A DNA stretch of 64,000 bases from Torreya grandis. Taxonomy: Eukaryota > Streptophyta > Pinopsida > Cupressales > Taxaceae. Of this stretch, positions 48,209-59,076 are shown piece by piece. The translations under genes were made by a program, and so were the position numbers. The DNA lies in the NCBI GenBank assembly GCA_037957365.1, contig JARHVA010002426.1:129001-193000 (forward strand), given 5' to 3'. Each line of letters begins with the position of its first letter. Positions within the stretch are counted from its first letter, which is position 1. The notes beneath the pieces are model-generated. The model did no database searches, had not been told where the DNA came from, and saw nothing but the letters and a program-made list of their open reading frames with translations.

Positions 48209-48779
48209 ACCCATTGGCATGTATTGTTTAAGGCATGAGATAGAAAGAAAGAGTTCCTTCTAGTTGTAAGATCTGTGAGTTGCAGGTTGTTGCAAGCTCA
48301 TTGGGGATCTACATGTAAGTTTGGTCTTTGAATTGCAGGTTGCAGGTTCATGAGAGATCAGCTTGAAGTGCTATAGAGTGCTTGGTGTACCGGCAGGGTT
48401 ATTACTGACTGGTTGGTGAGGTGAACACCAATTCTGTGTGTGAGTTGGTTGTTGGGACCCTTTTTTTGTGTAGGAGAGTGTGTGTGAGAAGAATTACTGT
48501 ACACTTGAGGTGTGGCGAATCTCTGTAAGGTGAAAGAGTGTGGCGGCTCTTTGATGTATTCTTTTCTGTATAGTGTTAATACAAGATAGTGTATTGTCTC
48601 TCATATTCTGTGCTATTGGTGAATTCTAGTTACTTGTGTTTCTGGTTATTTTCGCATATTCAATTGCTTATATTTGGTAATCATAATGTGCTCTTTCTGA
48701 GGAGCAAGATCCTAACGGGTGGAATTAGAACAGGTGTGTTTGTTCTTGGATTTATCTTCCACCCCCCTTACCCAACAAG

Positions 48780-48791
48780 TGGTATCAGAGC
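48780..48791 (+). promoter_or_regulatory. Primer-binding site (initiator Met tRNA), young copia
   Basis: TGGTATCAGAGC, 2 nt after the 5' LTR. Confidence 0.95.
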
Positions 48792-48886
48792 TTTTGGTTG
48801 GGATACTAACAGATTGGTGTAGATCTGGGTAGTGTGTTTTGATTACAGGTTACTCACAGGGTTTCTGTTTGAGTGGGAGTTGAGCA

Positions 48887-50500
48887 ATGGCAAAAAACAG
48901 TCAACTACGAATGGAAAAGTATAATGGCAAGAACTACCAATTATGGAGGATGCAGATTGAGGACTATCTGTATCAGAAAGATTTGTACTTACCGTTGGGT
49001 GGGGTTGCTAGCAAACCCTTGGATATGAAAGATGAAGAATGGGAGGTTCTTGATCGGAAGGCTCTGGGATCTGTTAGATTGAGTCTTCATTCATCTGTGA
49101 TTTCCAGCTTATCACAGTGTAAGACAACGGTGGAGTTGATGAAATCTTTGGCAAATTTGTATGAAAAACCCTCGGCTTCTAATAAGGTATTTCTTATGAA
49201 GCGTTTATTTAATTTGCAAATGTTGGAAGGTGGATCTGTTCATAGCCATCTTAGTGATTTCCATGGTTTGGTAAACCAGTTAAGTTCAGTTAATATTGTA
49301 TTTGATGATGAACTTAGAGCTCTCTTAATCTTGTGTTCATTGCCTGAAAGTTGGGAAGGTTTGGTAATGGCAGTTTCTAACACTGTGTCTCCTTCAAAAG
49401 TCTTAAAAGTGGATGATGTTGTGAGTGTGATCTTGAATGAAGAGATACGCAGGAAAAGCACAGGTGAATCATCTGGAGATGCTTTGAGTGTTGAAGGAAG
49501 AGGAAGGCCAAGAGAGAAGACAGAGCGTGGGAGATCAAGGTCGAAGATAGGCAAAAGATCCAAGTCCAGGTATGGCAGAATAACCTGCTGGAAATGTGGA
49601 AAGCAAGGGCACTTAAAGAGAGATTGCAGATCGGGTGAAGATCACCATGAAGAACATGGAGAAGAAGCAGATGTTTCGGGTTACGTTGCACAGGATTCTC
49701 TGGTATGTTCTTTGGATAAAGTAGAATCTTGGGTATTAGATTCTGGTGCCTCTTTTCATGCATCCCCACATAGGGAATTTTTCCATGAGTATGTCCAGGG
49801 AGACTTTGGAGAAATTTGTGTAGGGGATGGTAAGCCTTGTCAGATTGTTGGCAAAGGCAAAGTGAAGCTGAAATTGCAGACAGGTGACACATGGGTGTTA
49901 AAGGAGGTCATGCATGTCCCAGTTCTGAAGCGGAATCTGATTTCTGTTAGAAGTTTGGGTGAAGAGGGTTGCACAGTAACTCTCACAGCGGACTCTTGGA
50001 AGGTTACCAAGGGTACACTTGTTGTAGCTAGAGGTAAGAAAGTAGGTACGCTTTATCTATCTACTTGTTTTACTGATTCTCTTTCTGGGTTATCTACTTC
50101 AGCTGTAGATTTAGAGATGTGGCTTGATAGGCTTGGTCACATAGATAAGAAGGAGATGCTGGTTCTTGAGTCAAAGAATATGCTTTCGGATTTGGAAGGC
50201 ATGGATCGTGGTCTCTGTATGCAGAAGAAGAAAGTGAGGTTTCTTGAGGAATCCGATGTTAGTGACAAGAACAGGAAAGCCTTGGTTTTCAAGGAGAAAG
50301 TGACGAACAGAGTTCAGCATAAGGTGCAGAGGAATTCTGAGCAGAGCAAGGGTGATTTGGACAAGGTTTTGATCCAAAAAGAACTCGCGGGAAAAAGTCA
50401 GGTCTCACAAGAAAAACACAGAGACAGACGTCGGCAAGAAAACCGGCGTCGGTGTCCAGACAGGGACCGACGTCGGCTATGTGCAGCCCGACGTCGGTGA
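48887..50500 (+). CDS. Copia Gag-protease polyprotein with truncated integrase
   Basis: An uninterrupted 537-codon frame whose ATG stands 95 nt after the primer site. Residues 1-230: copia Gag (YNGKNYQLWRMQIEDYL, DEEWEVLDRKALGSVRLSL, GGSVHSHLSDFHGLVNQL). About 205-235: Arg/Ser-rich RNA-binding stretch. About 235-248: intact zinc knuckle CWKCGKQGHLKRDC. About 283-300: protease active site ESWVLDSGASFHAS. About 405-445: gag-pre-integrase (MWLDRLGHIDKKEM). The frame then jumps over the integrase core (deleted after GLC) to the post-integrase linker (LVFKEKVTNR) and ends in Arg-rich text encoded by the palindrome array. It could make functional Gag and protease for particles. Mobility would need RT and integrase from a full-length relative. 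Confidence 0.9.
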   Translation: MAKNSQLRMEKYNGKNYQLWRMQIEDYLYQKDLYLPLGGVASKPLDMKDEEWEVLDRKALGSVRLSLHSSVISSLSQCKTTVELMKSLANLYEKPSASNKVFLMKRLFNLQMLEGGSVHSHLSDFHGLVNQLSSVNIVFDDELRALLILCSLPESWEGLVMAVSNTVSPSKVLKVDDVVSVILNEEIRRKSTGESSGDALSVEGRGRPREKTERGRSRSKIGKRSKSRYGRITCWKCGKQGHLKRDCRSGEDHHEEHGEEADVSGYVAQDSLVCSLDKVESWVLDSGASFHASPHREFFHEYVQGDFGEICVGDGKPCQIVGKGKVKLKLQTGDTWVLKEVMHVPVLKRNLISVRSLGEEGCTVTLTADSWKVTKGTLVVARGKKVGTLYLSTCFTDSLSGLSTSAVDLEMWLDRLGHIDKKEMLVLESKNMLSDLEGMDRGLCMQKKKVRFLEESDVSDKNRKALVFKEKVTNRVQHKVQRNSEQSKGDLDKVLIQKELAGKSQVSQEKHRDRRRQENRRRCPDRDRRRLCAARRR

Positions 50501-50612
50501 CTCAAGGCAGAAAAGAGATCGGCGTCGGCCAGGGGAAATCGACGTCGGCAAGGAGGCAGTCGCAGGGAACCGACATCGGTCAGCTGTAGACTGAGATGTG
50601 ACCGGCATCGGT
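50424..50612 (+). promoter_or_regulatory. Internal palindrome array of young copia
   Basis: Eight 12-mers related to RCCGACGTCGGY at 50424, 50442, 50466, 50487, 50518, 50538, 50569 and 50601, spaced 18, 24, 21, 31, 20, 31 and 32 bp. It overlaps the end of the open frame, where it is read as an Arg-rich tail. That tail is not a known domain. Confidence 0.8.
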
Positions 50613-50639
50613 TACTGAGACGAATTTTGGGTGGACAGC

Positions 50640-51589
50640 GAGTTGTCATGGAGTCTCAAGCGCCCATATGGAGGACTGAAGGTGTAAGTAAGTTCTTAAA
50701 TTCGTCATTTCCCTTCTTCACACTACTTGTTGCTCACTTATGGCATAGGACCAGGAAGTTATTGAAGAAGCAGAATAGGTAGATCCAGGAAACAGTGGGA
50801 GCTTGGCATGAATGAGGATGTGATTCCTTGGAGGAGAACCAAACAGGTGTTTTGGGCAGTGTTGCCAGCTGGAAGTAAGCACTGAGAGACGAATGGATGT
50901 TGAGGATGAAGAAGAGCGGAAATGGATACATGAGATGGAAGATCAGGGTATATGATCTTGTATTAGCTGCAGGGCAATGGAGGTTTGATCATTGTGTTTC
51001 TCTTTACTAGGTTGGATAATATTAGCTAAATTATCCTATTTTCTGTATGATGTGCTTGTTGCAGGGTTACATATACAGGGATTGCTGAACTAAAGGTAAA
51101 GCTAGTTCAGGTGTTTGTCATGGAGAATCTGGGAGCAGCAAGATTCTTTGGCATGAGTGTGTTCTAGAGACATGGAGGTCTTGTTGACTTTGTTTCAGGA
51201 TGATTGTGTGAAGCCGGTTAGCACGCCGATGGTTAGACAGTTCATAGAACAGGTGTCTTGATTCACATAATGAGGTTGAGTGCATGGTATGTACTAAACC
51301 TGAGTTTTCCCAAGCAGTGGGAGTTGTCACAAGTTTGGAGTCAATCCGGGAGAGTAATACTGAAGGGCAGTTCAGTGGGACCAGCAGCAGGTGCACATGC
51401 TATGCAGGGTCAAGTTCTTTATCTACATGGTTGTAGATGCGGATGTGGCAGGTAATTTGGATGACAGATTTTGCACCACGGATTTTGTGGTGGTTGGTCT
51501 TCAAGAGTGATCTTGAGGAGGGATACAAAGCCAAGGAAACAAACTAGACGGTGTACAGGTACAGGTACAGGTTGCAGCTGTTTATCTCC
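50640..51589 (+). pseudogene. Compressed RT-RNase H remnant of young copia
   Basis: Short collinear scraps of the copia RT and RNase H found intact at 24738-25541. They include a KQWELGMNED match near 50800, QWRFDHCVS near 50975, IAELKVKLVQVFVMENLG near 51085-51140 and KPVSTPMVRQF near 51215. The frames differ from scrap to scrap, and the catalytic YVDD is gone. The order is kept while many short pieces are missing, so several small deletions compacted the region rather than one large one. Confidence 0.6.
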
Positions 51590-51600
51590 AAGTGGGAGAT
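51590..51600 (+). promoter_or_regulatory. Polypurine tract of young copia
   Basis: AAGTGGGAGAT immediately before the 3' LTR. It is identical to the tract of the older copia element. Confidence 0.88.
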
Positions 51601-52505
51601 TGTTAGGTTGTGGAGCTAAAAGCTTCAACCTTTGCAAACTAAGGAACAGATGGTTGCTGAGTTCTACAGGAACCAGCGTCAGCAGCAGGACCGACGTCGG
51701 CAGAGTCCAGTGTAGAAGGCCACCGGCGACGGCAGGAAGTCGGCCGACGTCGGCAGAACCAGACTAACAGGGACCGGCGTCGGTCGCCTGTGTGTCCCCG
51801 AAGTGTTCGTTTCACAGACAGTTAGTTAAGTGAATGATGAGTTTGCATGTTAAGACCACCCAGAGTCTTGGGCTGCGAGGATAATTGTCTAAATTAAGAG
51901 TCTAAGTTATTGTTTGAGTTAGGGATCTATTTATAGACCCATTGGCATGTATTGTTTAAGGCATGAGATAGAAAGGAAGAGTTCCTTCTAGTTGTAAGAT
52001 CTGTGAGTTGCAGGTTATTGCAAGCTCATTGGGGATCTACATGTAAGTTTGGTCTTTGAATTGCAGGTTGCAGGTTCATGAGAGATCAGCTTGAAGTGCT
52101 ATAGAGTGCTTGGTGTACCGGCAGGGTTATTACTGACTGGTTGGTGAGGTGAACACCAATTCTGTGTGTGAGTTGGTTGTTGGGACCCTTTTTTTATGTA
52201 GGAGAGTGTGTGTGAGAAGAATTACTATACACTTGAGGTGTGGCGAATCTCTGTAAGGTGAAAGAGTGTGGCGGCTCTTTGATGTATTCTTTTCTGTATA
52301 GTGTTAATACAAGATAGTGTATTGTCTCTCATATTCTGTGCTATTGGTGAATTTTAGTTACTTGTGTTTCTGGTTATTTCCGCATATTCAATTGCTTATA
52401 TTTGGTAATCATACTGTGCTCTTTCTGAGGAGCAAGATCCTAACAGGTGGAATTAGAACAGGTGTGTTTGTTCTTGGATTTATCTTCCACCCCCCTTGCC
52501 CAACA
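51601..52505 (+). repeat. 3' LTR of young copia
   Basis: Starts TGTTAGG and ends CCCAACA. It carries the palindrome array at 51672-51784 with the same spacings as the 5' LTR (18, 32, 21, 30), the first copy decayed to ACCAGCGTCAGC. Confidence 0.95.
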
Positions 52506-53740
52506 GACATGCCAGGTTTGGACCCCACCTTGGTTTTGCACCACCTTGTAGTCAATCCTAATGCCAAATCAGTAAAACAAAAGTTGTGTAAGTTTCGTCC
52601 TCACATTGTTGTCTTGGTAAAGAAAGAGTTGAAAAAACTCTTAAAAGCAGGATGTATCCAATCCATTGACTACTCAGAATAGATATCTAATGTTGTACTT
52701 GTTAGCAAAAAGCCTAAAGGAATAAGAATTTATATTGATTTTTGAGACTTCAATAAAGCTTGTCTTAAAGATGACTTTTCATTGCCTAATATTGACATGA
52801 TCATCGACTCCACAACAGGTTATGAAATGCTTTCACTCATAGATGGCTTTTCAGGATACAACCAAATCAGAATAGCACCAGAAGACCAACATAAAATAGC
52901 ATTCACCACTCCATGGAGAACATTTTGTTATTAGGTAATGCCATTTGGTTTTAAGAATGCTAGAGCTACATATCAAAGGGCCATGGCTATTATCTTTCAT
53001 GTTATGATGCATGATATTGTTGAAGACTATATCGATAAGATATTAGGAAAATCCAAAACCAGGGATGACTATCCAACAGTGCTACTTAAGATATTTAAAA
53101 TATTGTGAGAGTACAAAGTTAAACTCAACCCAAAGAAATGTGTGTTTGATGTAACTTCAAGTAAATTACTTGGCTTCATCGTGTCTCATAGAGGTATTAA
53201 AGTTGATTTAGCTAAAGTTCATGTTATAATCAAGATGCTACCACCAACTAATTTGAAGCAACTTCATAGTTTACAGGTTAATATCTAATCAATCTGATGC
53301 TTCATCTCTTAGTTAGTAGACAAGTGTCATTTATTTACATATCTTTTGAAGAAGGGAGTTGCATTTCACTAGGATGATCACTGCCAAATAACTTTTCAAC
53401 AACTCAAGGACTATTTAGCTAATCCTCCTATTTTAATACCTCCTATGTTGGGAAAACCATTCTTGTTATACCTATCCACTATCAACAATGCTCTGGGGGC
53501 ACTCTTGGCTCAACATGATGACAATGGAAAAGAGCATGTCGTATACTACCTAAACTGCACCTTGGTCACATATAAACATAACTATGCACCTATTAAAAAA
53601 GCTTATCTGGCTATGGTCTTCATAGCTCAGAAACTGCACCATTACATGTTGAATAATAAGACCATGGTCATTTCAAAAGTAGATCCACTCAAGTATCTAC
53701 TATCTAAAATAACTTTACAACGTAGAATGGCCAAATAGAT
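52506..53740 (+). pseudogene. Reverse transcriptase and RNase H of element C
   Basis: Gypsy RT followed by its attached RNase H. Motifs: DMPGLDPTLVLHHL, VVLVSKKPKGIRIYIDF, CLKDDFSLPNIDMI, LIDGFSGYNQIRIAPEDQ, VMPFGFKNARATYQRAM, and the catalytic region EDYIDKILGKS, where the second Asp of the YxDD pair is Lys. Next come LLGFIVSHRGIKVD, then the open RNase H part at 53445-53738 (LYLSTINNALGALLAQHDDN, YAPIKKAYLAMVFIAQKLHH). There are few stops. The frame is continuous with the protease side once the copia is removed. Confidence 0.88.
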
Positions 53741-53899
53741 CATGCTTGCTAGTGAGTTTGATATAGAGTATTTCAATCAGAAGGCAATCAAGGGACAAAT
53801 TCTTGTAGTTCAACTTACTGAAGCACCTCTTACAGACATAAAGCCACTCACATTTCATTTCTCTGATGAATCTATAATGACCATCATTGACACACCTCT

Positions 53900-54300
53900 T
53901 GAGGAGAAGCACTAGAACCAATATTTTGATGGTTCATTCACTGCACATAGATCAGGGGTAAGTCTCTTATTTATTACACCACAAGGGGATCTAATCCCTA
54001 AATCATTCAAAATCAACCTTCCTTGTACAAACAACATGACCGAGTATGAAGCACTTATTATAGGATTTGATACGCATTGTATTGAAACATATCTCATCTC
54101 CAAGTTTATGGTGATTCTCGATTAATCATCAATTAGGTCACAGATCATTTTTAGACCAAAGATGATAAGTTGGTTCCATATAAAGCTATGGTCGACATTC
54201 TTAAGCAATAAATTGCCAACATTCAGTTTGAGCACATACTAAGGGTTAGTAATAGAAATGTAGATGTCATGGATACTATTGGCTCTCTGATAAATAGATA
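53900..54300 (+). pseudogene. Second (archaeal-like) RNase H of element C
   Basis: The extra RNase H typical of Tat elements. It reads NQYFDGSFTAHRSGVSLLFI, TPQGDLIPKSFKINLPCTNN and MTEYEALIIGFD. The FDGS aspartate and the TEYEAL glutamate are kept. The frame shifts at about 54100 and the later part (LISKFMVILD) is weaker. It lies between the gypsy RNase H and integrase, the standard Tat order. Confidence 0.75.
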
Positions 54301-55665
54301 AGGCTAGAGATTATCAATTCCTTATCGAGAATTTATTATCACCAGCTCATGAACCTTCAACCGTTGCAATGATTTGTGATATTATTGATCCTTATTCTAT
54401 CTAGTACTCATACCTTTACAACTACCTTCATGACCAATTTCTACCACCTAATCTATCTCAAAAACAAGCCAAAGCCTTTATTCATCATTCCACTCATTAT
54501 ACTCTACTTGGATCTACCCTTTATCATCATAGTTTTGATGGAAATCTGCTTCGTTATTTAACTTCGATAGAGTCTACACTAGCATTAAGAGAAGTTCACA
54601 AAGGAATATGTGGAGCTCATTCTAAAAGGGCAGTCCTATCCAAAAATATCTTATGTACTATTTATTATTGGCCCATAATGGATGTAGATATAGTTTCATA
54701 TGTAAAGAAGTTTGATAAATGTCAATGTCATGCTAATATGATTCATGCCCCAATCCAAAATCTAAAACTGCTGTTTACACTATGGCCATTTGCTACATGG
54801 GGACTTAACATCATGGGAAGATCAACCCCATTTCATTTGATGGCCATAAACATATCCTTACTGCCATCGAGTATTTCACTAAGTGGGTTGAAGCTATACC
54901 CCTCACTTACGTGACTGCAAAGCAAAAATCCCAATTCATCTTCAACTATCTCATTTATTGCTACAGTATTCACTCTGACATTATATCTAATAATGGAAGA
55001 TCATTCAAGAACAAGGATGTAGACCAGCTATATACTAAATATAACATCACACAACATTTTTCTACAACATATTACCCTTAAGGTAATGGTCAGGTCGAAG
55101 CATCGAATAAATCTATTGTTAATATTCTCAAAAAGATTATCAATGATACTGATCATGATTAGAACTTGCAGATATTCCTTGCCCTTTAGGCATACTGTAC
55201 CAATCATTGTACCCCCATAAGAGCCACTACATATTCACTTGTTTATGGTATTGAAGCCATCTTTCCTATTGAAGTCAAGTTGCCTTCATTGCGTATATCT
55301 TTCAAACATGTCTTAGATGATCATGATTATCGAGTAGATCACATGTAAGAGCTAGACCTACTTGATGAGAAATGCATGGCTATGCTCAATAATCTTTATT
55401 AATATCAAAATAAACTCAAAGGCCACTATAATCGGTGTGTCAAGTATAAAACATTTAAACTTGGTGATCTTGTTCTTAAAGAAAATGAAAAGAATACCAC
55501 AACTGAGAAAAAACATAAAGGCAAATTCAAGCCAAATTAGATAGGGCCTTTCACCATTACCATAGATTATGGATTAGGAGCATACAATATTACCACACCA
55601 AATAGAGATGAACTTCTAGAGTCGATGAATATTATTCACCTCAAGCGGTACTATGCTTGAGTGCT
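54301..55665 (+). pseudogene. Integrase of element C
   Basis: Zinc-finger region near 54590-54740 (REVHKGICGAHSKRAVL, YYWPIMDVDI, KKFDKCQCHANMIHAPIQ), then WPFATWGLNIMGR, where the first catalytic Asp is Asn. In other frames come HSDIISNNGRSFKNKDV (second Asp also Asn) and GNGQVEASNKSIVNIL, which keeps the Glu. The C-terminal part has YGIEAIFPIEVKLPS, FKLGDLVLKENEK and the end SMNIIHLKRYYA at about 55660. Several frameshifts and stops make it inactive. Confidence 0.8.
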
Positions 55666-55676
55666 AGGGTGTATTG

Positions 55677-58600
55677 TCTGTAAGGACCATTTTAGTTATG
55701 CCATTTTATCATTATTCTTCTTTGTACAAATATCATTCCTATGTGTTCTATTAGTTGTATCCATTTTTCCATTTACTGATCTATTGCCCAATTGACCTTA
55801 GTTTTTTCCATTCATTATACATTTTTAGCATCAAGGAATTTGATCAATTTCATCAGTTGGTTCAAGTACTTCAGATAGAGATCATATTTTAGAGCAATGT
55901 GACAAAATTTTTGATAGTTACATCCCTCATTTGTTATTCCTTTCTTATCACCAATCTTGCTACTAATTATAACTACCTTTAGGCAAATTAGTACCATTGA
56001 TCTATACCATTGCATCCTAGTTATAACTGCCTATGGGTAAAATAGGGGCAACATTTGTTTTTTTAGCCTTGACATACCAACTTGCCATTTCCTATGCCAC
56101 ATTGTGCATTTTTACCAATAATGCCTATTCTGTTTGAATTGACTACTGCACTAGTCAAATTCCTCCATTGTAAGGAAGAACTATAGTGACTTGAGGTCCT
56201 ACTCAGGGACTATGTAGGTAGCACTTGATACTTGTTGAGGTTAGCTCAGTCACCCCCTTACCACACTCTCATTGTTTTGTAAGCAACCTAAGCCACGCTC
56301 TCACCATTTTATGAACAACCTAAGCCATGATCTCATCATTTTACAAAAAACTTAAACAATGCTCTCATTATTTTACAAGAAACTTAAGCCACACTCTCAC
56401 CATTTTGCGAGCAACCTAAGTTTGAACGCTCTTTCCATTTTGTAAGTAACCTAAGTTTGAATGCTCTCATCATTTTGTGAGCAACCTAAGTTTGAAAGCT
56501 CTCTCTATTTTGAGAGTAACCTAAGCTTGAACACTTTTTCCATTTTATGATCTTGAAGCATTTAGTGTCTCATCATTCTCGATTGAGTTGAGACACTCCA
56601 AAATAATTCCAAAAACATTTATAAAATCATTACAAAAATAACAAAAACATTGACCAATTTTTTGCCTTAAGGATTCTGAGAACCCTTACTAAGTTGTAAG
56701 CAAATCACTTGTCACTTAGTTTCCCCATCCTTTTTGGCCTTTTCTCTCACACACTTGCCATTTTTCAAGACCATTCCTCTTCTTCTATCACATCCATTCT
56801 ATTTGTTTTCCTCAGTTATCATATTCTTTCCATTCCCTAGGAGAACTACATTTGGCCTGAAGTTTTTTTTATTGGATATTACATCTATGAAACTATGTAG
56901 GTAGCATCCACTTACCTAGTGCATATGGAGATAACTTGGCCACCCACTTCTTTTTCTCTATTCCCCCATTTTGTTCATTTATTCAGTTGTTGCCTATTTT
57001 CTAGGGGCAATGTTCATATGGTTTCTATTGCATTGTTTGTTTAATTCTGATTATTTTGTTTGTTTGTCTGCTTGTTTGTTTGCTTTTAGCACTATTGCCT
57101 TGATTTAGTTTATGTGTGTTCATTAGGTGATTCCTTGCCCACACTTATACTCGAATCCATTCACATTAATATGTGTACATTTTCATTATGGTTTCTATCA
57201 TTGGTGCATTGTTTTCTATTGAGTATTAGATTACGGGAGTCAATCCTCATGCATATTTCAACCAAGTCCTCATGGTGTTATACCATGATGCTTACCGACA
57301 CATGCTACAACAAACCTCAACTTCAAGAAGTCTATTTATTAATGGTGGCATCAACATCTCTTCAACATCGACATCCCAATTGGGTAAATCAATACACACA
57401 GTCTCACCTGCATTTCTCAATCATTATAACCACCTTTGGGCAAAGCATTGTGTTGTCACCACTTTATTTTTTCTGCCCATAGAAGGGCATGTTGTTATCT
57501 TATTTGTTTATCCTAACTGAGTAGCTCCATCTTCTCAATGATTATAACCACCTTTGGGCAAATCATTGTGTTATCATACCATGTTGCCACTACCAGGGTT
57601 CAATGCTTATAACCACCTTTGAGCAAACCATTGTACACTGTCCCACTTGCATTCTTGATGATTTTGACTCCTTTTTTAATATCATTATGTTTTCATCACA
57701 TCATCTTTCCTTTCTTTGGTCCCCTCATTTCTTTTCTTATAAAGGGACCGTTTGCCGACCCACTTGTGCCAACCATTCCCTTGAAGGGGCATCATACAGT
57801 TAATTTATCGTCATTGCAATTATTGGCATACAAGCCATCTCTCATAATTTGAGAAGATATTGCTTTGCCTACAGTTTGCAACATCTTCCCAAACAAGGGA
57901 AAATTGTAGACACCTAAATTTGGCCATTGATATCCTCCACTCAAGCTTTTGGCCAATTTCCATCCAAAATACACAATTTGGCCATGCTAAATAATATGAT
58001 CTTGGTATATTCAAGTGTTGATTCTAGCTAGGGTATACCTAAATGGGGCAATGCAAATTTTGGGCCAACTAACTTTGATCAGATCATTCTGAGTCAAAAT
58101 ACCAATTTTACACCTAGGTGCTCAGGATTGCTCTTTCTCATCAAATCTCTTGCACAAGACACATGCCTTTGTTATTTGTTGTTGATAATATCCTAAAATG
58201 GATAATGGATCCAATGCATCTGACATTGCCTTTTAATTTCAATCCAGCTGAATTTTAGACCAATAACAATGCATTCTTATCAATTTGAGTAATTTGTGCA
58301 CAAAGTGCTTAAAAATCCTTAAGAGCTAATTAAACCAAAGTATGGCCTAATAAAGAATTCCATGGACACTTGTTGAATACTTATTTTTAGAAATGAATAT
58401 TGAATATTTGCATCATCAGGGAACCTCATTTCTTGGGAAAACATCTCTAGACCATAAAGTCCACAAATATCAATATTCATGCCTCCCATACCTCATCAAA
58501 GCTATATCCATGCCTCTTAATTGCTCCTCTATCTTAAATATTAATGAGCCTATTTATTAATTTTAATTACATAATTAGATTAATCCTTAGCCACACATCT

Positions 58601-59076
58601 CAATCTTGAGATGGACAATTCAGGTTGATTCTAGACATTTGCAAAAATCTATAAATAGGAGGCCTTACCACATCAATTTTAAGCTTAATTTTATGCAAAG
58701 TTATTATGCAGAATTAGTTCCAAAAGCTTTAAGCAACTAGTGTTACCATGCCAAACTTATTCCAAGCTAAGCCAAGCCACAAGCCAAGGTGCTAAGAAGA
58801 GATGGAGGTAGACAAGCTTCCATTGCCAAGGACTTCATGAGCACAAAACCGAGCAAGCCACTACTACAAAGGCATTTGGAGCATCCAAGGAAGGTGAAGG
58901 AATTCTTGTATTTTTCTTTACTTTTTAGTTGTGTTTGTCATTTGTTTTTGTTACTAAGCTCACCCTAGTAACTAGACACGAAGGTGTTAACTTAGTGTGT
59001 TTTTTGTCAATTTATTTTGTGCATTTTATCACTAACACCATACTAATCTCCTTTTCTTTGTCAAATTTCTAGTTCA
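55677..59076 (+). repeat. 3' LTR of element C (3.4 kb)
   Basis: It begins TGTCTGTAAGGACC some 15 nt after the integrase stop. It is aligned from about 56270 onward with 440-3312. It has a TATA box CTATAAATAGGAGGCC at 58645-58660 and several ATTATAACCACCTTTGGGC blocks around 57420-57620. The right end is near GTTCA at 59076. Exact ends are uncertain because no target duplication is available. Confidence 0.72.
56265..56545 (+). repeat. Tandem hairpin repeats in 3' LTR of element C
   Basis: About nine units of 32-35 bp built on CTCTCACCATTTTGTGAGC and AACCTAAG. The later units gain a TTTGAA insertion before the next CTCTC. Confidence 0.8.

Larger units (their letters stand above)
47873..48777 (+). 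repeat. 5' LTR of young copia
   Basis: Starts TGTTAGGTTGTGG and ends CCCAACA. It holds five RCCGACGTCGGY-type palindromes at 47944-48056 and a TATA box TATTTATAG at 48200. Confidence 0.95.
47873..52505 (+). mobile_element. Young Ty1/copia gag-protease derivative
   Basis: The two LTRs are both 905 bp (47873-48777 and 51601-52505) with about 23 differences, so about 2.5 percent divergent by eye. The target GACAT is duplicated exactly (47868-47872 and 52506-52510). The primer site TGGTATCAGAGC is at 48780-48791 and the polypurine tract AAGTGGGAGAT at 51590-51600. The internal region is only 2.8 kb. Gag-protease is open over 537 codons, while the integrase core and most of RT-RNase H are deleted in several separate steps. 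It is the youngest insertion in the window. Confidence 0.95.
44581..59076 (+). mobile_element. Tat-lineage Ty3/gypsy element C, 5'-truncated, split by a copia element
   Basis: Plus-strand gag C-terminus, protease, G-patch-like linker, RT, RNase H, second RNase H, integrase and a 3.4-kb 3' LTR. The dual RNase H and the CX2HX4HX4C gag finger place it in the Tat group. The 5' LTR and capsid are missing at the left edge. The young copia (47873-52505) sits between protease and RT. Removing it rejoins the frame as AYFDMPGLDPTL. Confidence 0.85.

Noticed and set aside
49377..49892. 171-codon minus-strand open frame opposite the copia gag
   Set aside because: It is the antisense shadow of the open 48887-50500 gag frame and shows no domain of its own.
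57114..57852. Overlapping open frames of 66-122 codons
   Set aside because: They fall within the 3' LTR of element C, vary between the two LTR copies and show no domain.
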